From: a virus
Virus record (IMG/VR): IMGVR_UViG_3300020436_000099
Span: 1 to 22,852 of that record
Reading direction: 5' to 3' (one strand)
Length of the DNA stretch: 22,852 nt
Shown here: in pieces, positions 1 through 5,119 of the stretch
Position numbering within the stretch: the first letter of the stretch is position 1
Layout: each line of letters opens with the position of its first letter
The notes under the pieces: generated by a model
Database searches by the model: none
What the model was told of the DNA's origin: nothing
The model's input: the letters and a program-made list of their open reading frames with translations, nothing else
Program-made: the position numbers and the translations under genes

Positions 1-24
1 AATTTAATCTTTTCTATAGATTTG

Positions 25-42
25 CTAGGTTGCTTTACCTAG
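25..42. repeat. Perfect 6-bp inverted repeat upstream of first gene
   Basis: CTAGGT (25-30) and ACCTAG (37-42) are perfect inverted complements separated by six bases. No T tract follows, so it does not look like an intrinsic terminator. It lies just upstream of a TATACT hexamer, a position that would suit an operator or a transcript-end hairpin. Function is inferred from position only. Confidence 0.4.
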
Positions 43-60
43 TGAATCGTTTATTATACT
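34..60 (+). promoter_or_regulatory. Possible sigma70-type promoter for the first gene pair
   Basis: TATACT at 55-60 is a good -10 hexamer, identical to that of the two stronger promoters in this window. The -35 is poor: the best candidate is TTTACC at 34-39 with a short 15-base spacer, and there is no TG extension. It would give a leader of about 25 bases before the ATG at 93. The call rests mainly on the -10 and the position. Confidence 0.35.
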
Positions 61-92
61 TACATACAAACAAACACACGGAGCACCATCAA

Positions 93-425
93 ATGAGAAA
101 AATTGAAACTCAAATGAACACAGCGATCAGAAATCGTAAAGACTTCCGCTCAGGTAACACAGAGGTAGCACAGTTCATATGCTCCGCCACTAACAGAGCG
201 GGCGCTATAGTCAAACTACATGGCAACAAGATTGCTGAAGTATATGCCAACAGCATTGTGCTATTTGATGGCGGTTGGCAGACAGTTACAACCAAAAGCA
301 GATTAAATGCCTTGCTTGATGAATTTTCTACAGGCACTGGCGTAATCCAGCGCAACTTTGAATGGTTTTTAACTTACAAACACCTTAAGGAGGATTTCGT
401 TTCAGGCATGGAGGTTGCGCTCTAA
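93..425 (+). CDS. Small conserved-looking phage protein, function unknown
   Basis: A 110-residue soluble protein. I chose the ATG at 93 because GGAG at 80-83 sits at ribosome-binding distance; an upstream in-frame TTG at 30 would lie inside the inverted repeat/promoter zone. The centre reads IVKLHGNKIAEV, then GGWQTVTTKSRLNALL, a pattern (HGN, GWQT.TT..RLN) that I associate from memory with short uncharacterised proteins of marine T4-like phages. No catalytic motif, signal peptide or membrane segment is visible. The stop overlaps the next ATG (TAATG), so the two are probably translated together. It is transcribed separately from the downstream block, since a terminator follows the pair. Function unknown. 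Confidence 0.7.
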   Translation: MRKIETQMNTAIRNRKDFRSGNTEVAQFICSATNRAGAIVKLHGNKIAEVYANSIVLFDGGWQTVTTKSRLNALLDEFSTGTGVIQRNFEWFLTYKHLKEDFVSGMEVAL

Positions 426-604
426 TGCCACGGAACATACTCGCTAAGCGGACTTTCACGCTACCAGATGGCAGGCAGATTACTTACACCAGACTTAAAC
501 CACAAAAACCACAGCGCCGCCATCTGCTCCTATCTCAAACTAAGGGCATCCGAACCAATACCAACAGAGGCAGCATAAACACTAAGCATGCCACCCTTAT
601 ATAA
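425..604 (+). CDS. Small basic hypothetical protein
   Basis: A 59-residue frame whose ATG overlaps the preceding stop (TAATG), ending with TAA at 602-604 just before a terminator. The protein is strongly basic. It opens with MPRNILAKRTFTLPDGRQI, which reads like a beta hairpin, and ends in an Arg/Lys/Gln-rich tail that may be disordered or bind nucleic acid. The overlap and terminator placement support a real gene, but the tail is low in hydrophobic residues and could be barely coding. No family recognised. Confidence 0.5.
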   Translation: MPRNILAKRTFTLPDGRQITYTRLKPQKPQRRHLLLSQTKGIRTNTNRGSINTKHATLI

Positions 605-625
605 GAGAGCAGAGCACCCCTTATG

Positions 626-653
626 CCTGGCACCCATATGCCAGGTTTTTTTT
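626..653 (+). terminator. Rho-independent terminator
   Basis: CCTGGCA (626-632) pairs perfectly with TGCCAGG (639-645) across a six-base loop and is followed directly by eight T residues (646-653). It closes the two-gene unit at 93-604 and separates it from the promoter at 768. Confidence 0.9.
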
Positions 654-767
654 ATGTTTTTTGTTTTATATGAATTAGCGATGCGCTAACCTACAACGAA
701 CCGAAAACGACAGCTATATATTATTCGCTTTTAAAAAATTTTTGGATATAAAAAATTGCCGTATAGG

Positions 768-796
768 TTGACTCTGGGCCAGGTTTGTGTTATACT
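768..796 (+). promoter_or_regulatory. Strong sigma70-type promoter with extended -10
   Basis: TTGACT (768-773), a 17-base spacer and TATACT (791-796), preceded by TGT, which fits the TGn extended -10. Each hexamer is one base from consensus. Predicted initiation is near 803, leaving a leader of only about 11 bases to the ATG at 814. This is a host-polymerase promoter of the kind T4-like phages use for early genes, and it should drive the packed gene run to about 3284. The preceding stretch from 654 is AT-rich and holds no gene that I can see. Confidence 0.8.
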
Positions 797-813
797 ATAG
801 AAGTAAACACATA

Positions 814-924
814 ATGGACAGACACATGATTGAAGGAGTTGTATTAACACTTGTATTGATGACCTTTTGTATAGGTTCAGCAATCGGTATCGTAAACTAT
901 GGAACTAAAGGAAGGTTCTTTTAA
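814..924 (+). CDS. Single-pass membrane micropeptide
   Basis: A 36-residue frame directly downstream of the strong promoter. After a short polar start, residues about 6-27 form one hydrophobic segment (IEGVVLTLVLMTFCIGSAIG and onward), followed by a short basic tail with Lys and Arg near the end. That is a classic single transmembrane helix with the positive tail probably cytoplasmic. Methionine 5 (at 826) is an alternative start. The stop overlaps the next ATG (TAATG), and GGAAGG within its 3' end is the ribosome-binding site of the next gene. Function unknown; being first in an early-type unit, it might act on the host membrane (inference). Confidence 0.65.
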   Translation: MDRHMIEGVVLTLVLMTFCIGSAIGIVNYGTKGRFF

Positions 925-1208
925 TGGCGGTTTATAACGACTATGAGATTCGTATAAACATTAATCAGCTGATAGAGAAGAGGATCCCTTGTTGTGATCT
1001 TCTTCATCCTGATCATTGTTTAACAGAGAAGCAAGTGGCAGAGATTGCACATGATATTCGTATGGATATTGACTTACATCCAATCTATAAGCAAGTGGAT
1101 AGACATATCATGAGGTATGTGGAGGCTGCAGAGATTGATAATAAAGATCATTGGGTGGAAGAGAAGCTTCTAGACTTACCTGATGAAGAAGGTATATCAT
1201 TTGATTAA
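924..1208 (+). CDS. Hypothetical acidic protein, paralogue of the next gene
   Basis: A 94-residue acidic, mostly helical protein with a good ribosome-binding site (GGAAGG, 910-915). It begins MAVYNDYEIRINI..LIEKR and contains a helical stretch ending in IYKQVDRHIMRYVEAAE. The following gene begins MAIYKNNKITIDLSELVEIR and has a matching helix MVDTAILDF, so the two look like diverged tandem copies of one family. Cysteines 23 and 24 are not shared. No known domain recognised. Expected to be expressed early from the promoter at 768. Confidence 0.75.
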   Translation: MAVYNDYEIRININQLIEKRIPCCDLLHPDHCLTEKQVAEIAHDIRMDIDLHPIYKQVDRHIMRYVEAAEIDNKDHWVEEKLLDLPDEEGISFD

Positions 1209-1228
1209 GAAACTGTAAAGAACTCATT

Positions 1229-1552
1229 ATGGCAATATATAAGAATAACAAGATCACTATTGATCTATCTGAGTTAGTTGAGATTCGGGCGGGTGTGATA
1301 AATGAAGAGCTCTCCGAGTATGATGTTGAACTGTTAGCAAGTTCCTTACAGCATACTCTGACATGGGATAGTTTATTTCATATGGTAGATACTGCAATAC
1401 TTGATTTCAAGGGCATGAACCCTGTAGAGTATGGTAGTATTATGAATGAGAGTTGGTTGTTGGAGATTGAACGTAACAAGAAGAAGTTTAAGATGGAGAC
1501 ACTCAAAGGCAATGGTTGGTCTATCGAAGTACCAAGGAGGATTAAGGAATGA
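1229..1552 (+). CDS. Hypothetical protein, paralogue of the previous gene
   Basis: A 107-residue protein that repeats the plan of its upstream neighbour: an MAxY start, a short beta segment (ITIDL), LxExR, then a helical core (LLASSLQHTLTWDSLFHMVD). It carries an additional C-terminal basic extension (about residues 70-107, rich in Lys) not present in the first copy. It sits 20 bases downstream with no obvious Shine-Dalgarno sequence, and its stop overlaps the next start as ATGA. Its 3' end holds AAGGAGG (1534-1540) for the next gene. Function unknown. Confidence 0.75.
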   Translation: MAIYKNNKITIDLSELVEIRAGVINEELSEYDVELLASSLQHTLTWDSLFHMVDTAILDFKGMNPVEYGSIMNESWLLEIERNKKKFKMETLKGNGWSIEVPRRIKE

Positions 1553-1734
1553 ACTCAGCGATCACTGGCAAGACGTATCACATATACTATGAGGATAAGT
1601 GTTTGTTTAAGAACCTGAGTGAAGATGATTTTGATTTTATATGGGATAAGATTTATCTGTCGTATCACACTGACAGTTTATCCTTTGCCACCTGTATTGG
1701 CGATGATTGTGTAATGGAGGATCAGAGTTTTTAG
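1549..1734 (+). CDS. Short conserved-type phage protein
   Basis: A 61-residue protein starting in an ATGA overlap, with a strong ribosome-binding site AAGGAGG eight bases upstream. It reads KTYHIYYEDKCLFKNLSEDDFDFIWDKI: a beta hairpin followed by an acidic helix. The same plan (short YxVY strand, an LxxNxx turn, then an acidic helix) is seen in the 52-residue protein at 3126-3284, suggesting a common fold family. I recall similar short proteins in marine T4-like phages, but no function is known to me. Confidence 0.7.
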   Translation: MNSAITGKTYHIYYEDKCLFKNLSEDDFDFIWDKIYLSYHTDSLSFATCIGDDCVMEDQSF

Positions 1735-2259
1735 ATGACTCATGTGTTAGATCACTTGGAACAGTTTACGAGTGATTGGATTGATTGGTTACAGAATCCT
1801 GATGATATGAACAAAGGGGAGTATAATGGCCCTCGGTGTCCCTTCAGTAAGAAGGCAAAGGATGATGGACGTATGAAGTTGGTCAAGGTCTTTGACTATT
1901 TCAGCGCGTATGACTTCTGGGAAGTTGTATCGAGAGAGTGCGATAAGTTTGATGGTAGTAAGGATATAGTGATAGTGGCTGCGAAGTCTGATGCAGATAA
2001 GATAAATCCAGATCAAATGTCTGGCGGCGTCGATGGACTCAACACGTTTCTAAATCAACAAGGAAGAGATTTATGGCTCCTAACTAAGATAGACCAGATG
2101 TTTACCATTGTGATGATACAAAAAATAACCGCGTTGGACGATACGTCAAAACAATTAGAGGCAAAGGGATATTACATAGGAAGGTATACTGATGCCATGA
2201 TGGAGAAGGTAGTACTAGGAAGAAAGAAGTATAGGGAGAAATTAAATGATAGAACCTAA
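1735..2259 (+). CDS. CPF-motif protein of unknown function, next to oxygenase
   Basis: A 174-residue protein starting directly after the previous stop (TAGATG). Near the N-terminus, GPRCPFSKKA (C35-P36-F37) follows an acidic/aromatic segment with WIDWLQNP. The middle has an alternating strand (KDIVIVAAKSDADKI) and a later strand WLLTKID...FTIVMIQ. The C-terminus is helical and basic. The CPF-K/S-KKA pattern resembles, from memory, uncharacterised proteins found beside iron-dependent oxygenases in marine phages and bacteria. It overlaps the downstream oxygenase by 14 bases, which argues for translational coupling and possibly a shared role. No catalytic residues can be assigned; the single Cys in the motif is the obvious candidate for a functional residue. 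Confidence 0.75.
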   Translation: MTHVLDHLEQFTSDWIDWLQNPDDMNKGEYNGPRCPFSKKAKDDGRMKLVKVFDYFSAYDFWEVVSRECDKFDGSKDIVIVAAKSDADKINPDQMSGGVDGLNTFLNQQGRDLWLLTKIDQMFTIVMIQKITALDDTSKQLEAKGYYIGRYTDAMMEKVVLGRKKYREKLNDRT

Positions 2260-2941
2260 AGCGGTAGACCTACCTAACTTCGGTATACTTGAGTGTGATC
2301 TAGATAAAGAGATGATAGACTATCTTTGGAAGTTAGTTCATTCATATTCGCCAAACGTAAAGTGGGAAGGAAGACGCCTCATAGAATTTGAGAATACAGA
2401 TCAGAAACAGTTTCTATTAAATGATGATGACAAGTTATTTGAAAACGAAGTATTAAGGCCCTGTGTTCAATCATACTTTGAAAACTATGGTTGCCCATTC
2501 AAACATAAGACAACACATCTACATGAATTGGCATTTAGTCGTTTCTGGTGTCGTGCATCAACTGATGGAGATTATCAAAGCATTCATGACCACCAAGGTA
2601 TCTTCACTTTTGTAGTATGGTTAAGTATTCCTTTTGAAGGTGCAGACGAAAGAACGGTACAAGCTGGGTTTCGCCCAGAGGCAAGTGACTTTGTGTTAGT
2701 TTATCCTGATACATGTGGTCAATTACAAAAGAGAAACTTTGTACTCGGAAAAGGTGCAGAAGGCAAAATGTTGTTCTTTCCAAGTGACATGAATCATATT
2801 GTATACCCACACTATACAACTACAGAATATCGTATCTCACTTGCTGGGGATGTTGCTCTGTGTAGTTTGTCGGCTGGTCAAGTTTTAAACCCAGTATCAG
2901 GTAAAGGCAAAATATCAGGTGGACTGCCACAAGAACCTTAA
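2246..2941 (+). CDS. Putative 2-oxoglutarate/Fe(II)-dependent oxygenase
   Basis: A 231-residue protein with the double-stranded beta-helix signature of the 2OG-Fe(II) oxygenase superfamily, closest in appearance to the 2OG-FeII_Oxy_5 type common in marine T4-like phages. Visible residues: SIHDHQG (H114, D115, H116) at the start of the core supplies the proximal iron ligands; FFPSDMNHIVYPH gives the distal His (H184); EYRISLAGDV gives R196, twelve residues later, where this family binds the 2-oxoglutarate carboxylate. Length is normal for a stand-alone enzyme. The start lies inside the preceding gene (14-base overlap), with GGGAG upstream. Such enzymes couple oxidation of 2-oxoglutarate to hydroxylation of a protein, nucleic acid or small molecule; the substrate here is unknown. 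Confidence 0.8.
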   Translation: MIEPKAVDLPNFGILECDLDKEMIDYLWKLVHSYSPNVKWEGRRLIEFENTDQKQFLLNDDDKLFENEVLRPCVQSYFENYGCPFKHKTTHLHELAFSRFWCRASTDGDYQSIHDHQGIFTFVVWLSIPFEGADERTVQAGFRPEASDFVLVYPDTCGQLQKRNFVLGKGAEGKMLFFPSDMNHIVYPHYTTTEYRISLAGDVALCSLSAGQVLNPVSGKGKISGGLPQEP

Positions 2942-2968
2942 AAACAAAAATGTATAGATAAGTTTATA

Positions 2969-3139
2969 ATGAACATTTCTACTGAAACAATGCAAATAGA
3001 GCTCGACATAAAGGAGCTAGAATACATCTACGAATCAATCTCTTTTAGATTAGAGCACGATAATCATTTAATGTATCATCCTGACATCCGTAAGGACTTA
3101 GAGGACATGATGGCTACTTGGGAAGATGAGTACCTATAA
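2969..3139 (+). CDS. Small acidic helical hypothetical protein
   Basis: A 56-residue acidic protein, essentially all predicted helix (QIELDIKELEYIYESISFRL, then a second helix ending MMATWEDEYL), suggesting a helical hairpin. It lies 27 bases after the oxygenase and overlaps the next frame by 14 bases, the same overlap length as the 1735/2246 pair. No strong ribosome-binding site. Function unknown. Confidence 0.6.
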   Translation: MNISTETMQIELDIKELEYIYESISFRLEHDNHLMYHPDIRKDLEDMMATWEDEYL

Positions 3140-3284
3140 CGTATACATTGGCGAATATTTAATTATGGAGAATGTTCCAGGCCAAGATGTAAAGGATAAG
3201 ATGGAACATGTAAGAGCATTTTTTAATTATTATCCTGATGATGAAAACCGTAAAGAAGAGATTAGAATAGTTAAGAATTCTTGA
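3126..3284 (+). CDS. Small hypothetical protein
   Basis: A 52-residue protein beginning MSTYNVYIGEYLIMENVPG, then an acidic/basic helix (DVKDKMEHVRAFFNYY) and a final strand EEIRIVKNS. The beta-turn-helix plan resembles the 61-residue protein at 1549-1734. The start overlaps the previous frame by 14 bases, with GGAAGA just upstream serving as ribosome-binding site. The next promoter lies immediately downstream. Function unknown. Confidence 0.6.
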   Translation: MSTYNVYIGEYLIMENVPGQDVKDKMEHVRAFFNYYPDDENRKEEIRIVKNS

Positions 3285-3302
3285 CTATATAATATAACAC
3301 TA

Positions 3303-3331
3303 TGGACAAAATGATTTGACCGTGGTATACT
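3303..3331 (+). promoter_or_regulatory. Extended -10 sigma70-type promoter for glycosyltransferase gene
   Basis: TGGACA (3303-3308), a 17-base spacer and TATACT (3326-3331), preceded by TGG, which matches the TGn extension. The -10 hexamer, spacer length and TG extension match the promoter at 768. Predicted initiation is near 3338, about 17 bases before the ATG at 3355. Confidence 0.65.
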
Positions 3332-3354
3332 TAATAATGTAATTACAACATGTT

Positions 3355-4113
3355 ATGGCAAAAGGATTTACAGTAAAAGCTAAAGCCCCCAAAACTAAGA
3401 AAGTCGAAGATGACTTTAACTTAGAAGAGGCAAAGGCATTAGCTAAAGGTAAAGCAATAGTTTTCTGTCTGCCAGGTAGAGGAGTATCTTATATCTTTTT
3501 AAAGAACTTCGTTCAACTATGCTTTGACCTCGTGCAGAATGGATCGAGTATCCAGATCTCACAAGATTATTCATCAATGGTTAACTTTGCAAGATGCAAA
3601 TGCCTTGGTGCAAACGTATTAAGAGGCCCAGACCAGATACCTTGGGACGGAAAATTAAAATATGACTGGCAATTATGGATAGACTCAGACATCGTATTCG
3701 ATACAGAAAAGTTTTATCGTTTAGTATGGATGCAGAAGGACATTGCTGGAGGTTGGTATTGTACAGAAGATGGCAAAACGACATCTGTTGCACATTGGCT
3801 AGAAGAAGACGACTTTGCTAAGAATGGTGGAGTGATGAATCACGAAACTATCGAGTCAATCTCTCGTAGACGCAAACCATTCACGGTTGACTACACTGGT
3901 TTTGGTTGGTTACTTGTTAAGAACGGTGTATTTGAACATAAAGAGATGAAGTATCCTTGGTTTGCTCCTAAAATGCAAGTCTTTGAGTCAGGAGATGTTC
4001 AAGATATGTGTGGAGAAGACGTATCTTTCTGTTTAGATGCTAAAGAAGCGGGAATGGAAATCTGGATTGATCCAAAAATCCGTGTTGGTCATGAAAAAAC
4101 GAGGATAATATAA
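3355..4113 (+). CDS. GT-A fold glycosyltransferase (family 2-like)
   Basis: A 252-residue protein. After a basic ~30-residue leader, the core opens with a strand AIVFCLPG, then an N-terminal nucleotide-sugar binding region with RCKCLG. WIDSDIVFD carries the DxD motif (D110-S111-D112) that binds the metal and UDP/GDP-sugar. GEDVSFC (E221-D222) is the acidic ED pair typical of inverting GT-A enzymes, and VGHEK (H246) follows as in this family. There is no membrane segment, so the enzyme is probably soluble. Marine T4-like phages often carry such enzymes; possible acceptors are phage DNA bases, virion proteins or host surface sugars, but the sequence does not say which. It has its own promoter, a weak ribosome-binding site, and overlaps the next gene as TAATG. 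Confidence 0.8.
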   Translation: MAKGFTVKAKAPKTKKVEDDFNLEEAKALAKGKAIVFCLPGRGVSYIFLKNFVQLCFDLVQNGSSIQISQDYSSMVNFARCKCLGANVLRGPDQIPWDGKLKYDWQLWIDSDIVFDTEKFYRLVWMQKDIAGGWYCTEDGKTTSVAHWLEEDDFAKNGGVMNHETIESISRRRKPFTVDYTGFGWLLVKNGVFEHKEMKYPWFAPKMQVFESGDVQDMCGEDVSFCLDAKEAGMEIWIDPKIRVGHEKTRII

Positions 4114-4277
4114 TGGATGTCAAGTATAAAGTCGTAGAATTAGGCACATCAGGGTGGTGTGTCAACGATCCGAAGCAAGATGTAGGTCTTACAAAGGAAC
4201 AAGCAGACATTAGATTGCAGTTTTACCTTGAAGAAGGTATTTCTCCCAATAGATTAAGAGCTCAGATAGATAAATAA
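4113..4277 (+). CDS. Small conserved-type phage protein (GTSGW motif)
   Basis: A 54-residue protein reading YKVVELGTSGWCV, then GLTKEQADIRLQFYLEEGISPNRLR. This is a two-strand start, a Gly-Trp turn and an amphipathic helix followed by P-N-xLR. I recall near-identical plans in short proteins of T4-like cyanophages, without known function. It begins in a TAATG overlap with the glycosyltransferase. Its last codons and stop contain the late promoter motif GATAAATA (4269-4276), so the 3' end is under double constraint. Confidence 0.7.
   Translation: MDVKYKVVELGTSGWCVNDPKQDVGLTKEQADIRLQFYLEEGISPNRLRAQIDK
4269..4276 (+). promoter_or_regulatory. T4-type late promoter GATAAATA
   Basis: GATAAATA matches the late promoter form NATAAATA of T4-like phages, recognised by the phage gp55-type sigma with gp33 and the sliding clamp. 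It lies 18 bases before the ATG at 4295, a normal late-leader length, and no -35 is needed. It overlaps the stop codon of the preceding gene. Confidence 0.6.
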
Positions 4278-4294
4278 AAAGAAAAAGGTTAAAG

Positions 4295-4450
4295 ATGGCA
4301 GACTCAGATCCTAAATTAGCACCCCATAACGTAGAAAGTCAGGGATTCGCTAGTGGAAGTATAGTTGGACAGTATGATGTGAGTGCTCAAGCACGAAAAA
4401 AAGCTGCTGCAAACACAAATGATTCACAATCTCCGCTTGCTGCTGGTTAA
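4295..4450 (+). CDS. 51-residue late protein, probably virion-associated
   Basis: A small, polar, Ala/Ser/Asn-rich protein (starts MADSDPKLAPHNVESQGF, then VGQYDVSAQARKKAA, ends LAAG) with no membrane segment and little predicted hydrophobic core, so possibly extended or disordered until assembled. It forms a transcription unit of its own, between a late promoter motif (4269-4276) and a strong terminator (4471-4496), with AAAAAGG as a ribosome-binding site. A single-gene late unit next to the baseplate block points to a structural, decoration or assembly role needed in quantity; this is inference. No family recognised. Confidence 0.65.
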   Translation: MADSDPKLAPHNVESQGFASGSIVGQYDVSAQARKKAAANTNDSQSPLAAG

Positions 4451-4470
4451 GAATACTCTAAAAAACTTTC

Positions 4471-4496
4471 AAAGACCCCTAAAAGGGTCTTTTTTT
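4471..4496 (+). terminator. Rho-independent terminator
   Basis: AAAGACCC (4471-4478) pairs perfectly with GGGTCTTT (4485-4492) across a six-base loop, followed by more T residues to 4496. It isolates the 51-residue gene from the baseplate operon, whose own late promoter motif begins at 4501. Confidence 0.9.
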
Positions 4497-4500
4497 GTGT

Positions 4501-4507
4501 CTAAATA
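4501..4507 (+). promoter_or_regulatory. Late promoter motif CTAAATA before baseplate operon
   Basis: CTAAATA directly follows the terminator and lies 13 bases before the first usable ATG (4521). It is the shortened late promoter form that I recall being proposed for cyanomyoviruses. The position, as the only intergenic gap before a run of overlapping virion genes, supports it. Confidence 0.55.
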
Positions 4508-4520
4508 GAATTTGAACAGC

Positions 4521-4703
4521 ATGATAGTCATGAATATGGAAGATTGGGAGAAATCTTACGAAGATTTTTACATAAAACCTAAAAAAGATGAGAGCTCTTA
4601 CCTCAATCCTCGACCAGAGGAAGAGATAGCTGATGATATTTTGCGAGAAGTCGTAGGAGATCATCTAAATGATAAGAAAAAGAAGAAACTTCTTGAAGAA
4701 TAA
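4521..4703 (+). CDS. Small highly charged protein heading the baseplate operon
   Basis: About 60 residues, very rich in Glu, Asp and Lys: MEDWEKSYEDFYIKPKKDE, then NPRPEEEIADDILREVVG and a C-terminal lysine cluster KKKKK followed by LLEE. Mostly helical, with no Cys or membrane segment. Start is uncertain: ATGs at 4521, 4530 and 4536 are all possible and none has a clear ribosome-binding site; an upstream TTG at 4512 would be too close to the predicted late transcript start. It overlaps gp25 as TAATG, so it is likely a cotranslated small baseplate or assembly factor (inference). No family recognised. Confidence 0.65.
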   Translation: MIVMNMEDWEKSYEDFYIKPKKDESSYLNPRPEEEIADDILREVVGDHLNDKKKKKLLEE

Positions 4704-5119
4704 TGGCCAAAATAGATCAACGTGACCTAACAAGCGTACCTTTTAAGGATATAAGTTTGACATTTAACCGACATCCAGTAACGGATGATATCGGAGTGTT
4801 CACGAATGAGAATGCCATTAAGAGAGCTGTGACAAATTTGGTAAGAACACGGATAGGTGAAAGGTTTTTTGAGTCCTTATTGGGTAGTGCTGTCGAAGAT
4901 TCACTCTTTGAACAGGCAGATCCCGATAATGCCCAAGTTTTAGAGGATGATATACGACTTTTACTTGAAAACTTTGAACCAAGAATTTCTAAAATAGGTG
5001 TTAAAGTTGTATATCCGTTAGATACTAATGAACTAACGGTGCAAATCGGATATAATATTGTTGGATTAGAAACTCCAAGACAAGATATAGAATTTATTCT
5101 CCAATCAACTAGGATATAA
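4703..5119 (+). CDS. 25: Baseplate wedge subunit gp25
   Basis: A 138-residue protein, close to the T4 gp25 length of 132. It matches the GPW_gp25 family: a beta start (FKDISLTFNRHPVTDDIGV), then NENAIKRAVTNLVRTRIGER, a loop with GSAVEDSLFE, and helix plus strands ending LTVQIGYNIVG. The family's helix with the RIGERFF motif, which in T4 and P2-type baseplates packs at the wedge core and contacts the sheath end, is clear. With gp6 and gp53 homologues it forms the conserved inner baseplate that triggers sheath contraction. It overlaps both neighbours as TAATG, so translation of the operon is coupled. Confidence 0.93.
   Translation: MAKIDQRDLTSVPFKDISLTFNRHPVTDDIGVFTNENAIKRAVTNLVRTRIGERFFESLLGSAVEDSLFEQADPDNAQVLEDDIRLLLENFEPRISKIGVKVVYPLDTNELTVQIGYNIVGLETPRQDIEFILQSTRI

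Noticed and set aside
30-92. TTG start at 30, giving a 131-residue first protein
   Set aside because: It has no ribosome-binding site and would place coding sequence across the inverted repeat and -10 element; ATG 93 has GGAG at the right distance.
3281-3300. TTGACT at 3281 as a -35 element
   Set aside because: No acceptable -10 hexamer lies 16-18 bases downstream; the TGGACA/TATACT pair at 3303-3331 fits much better.
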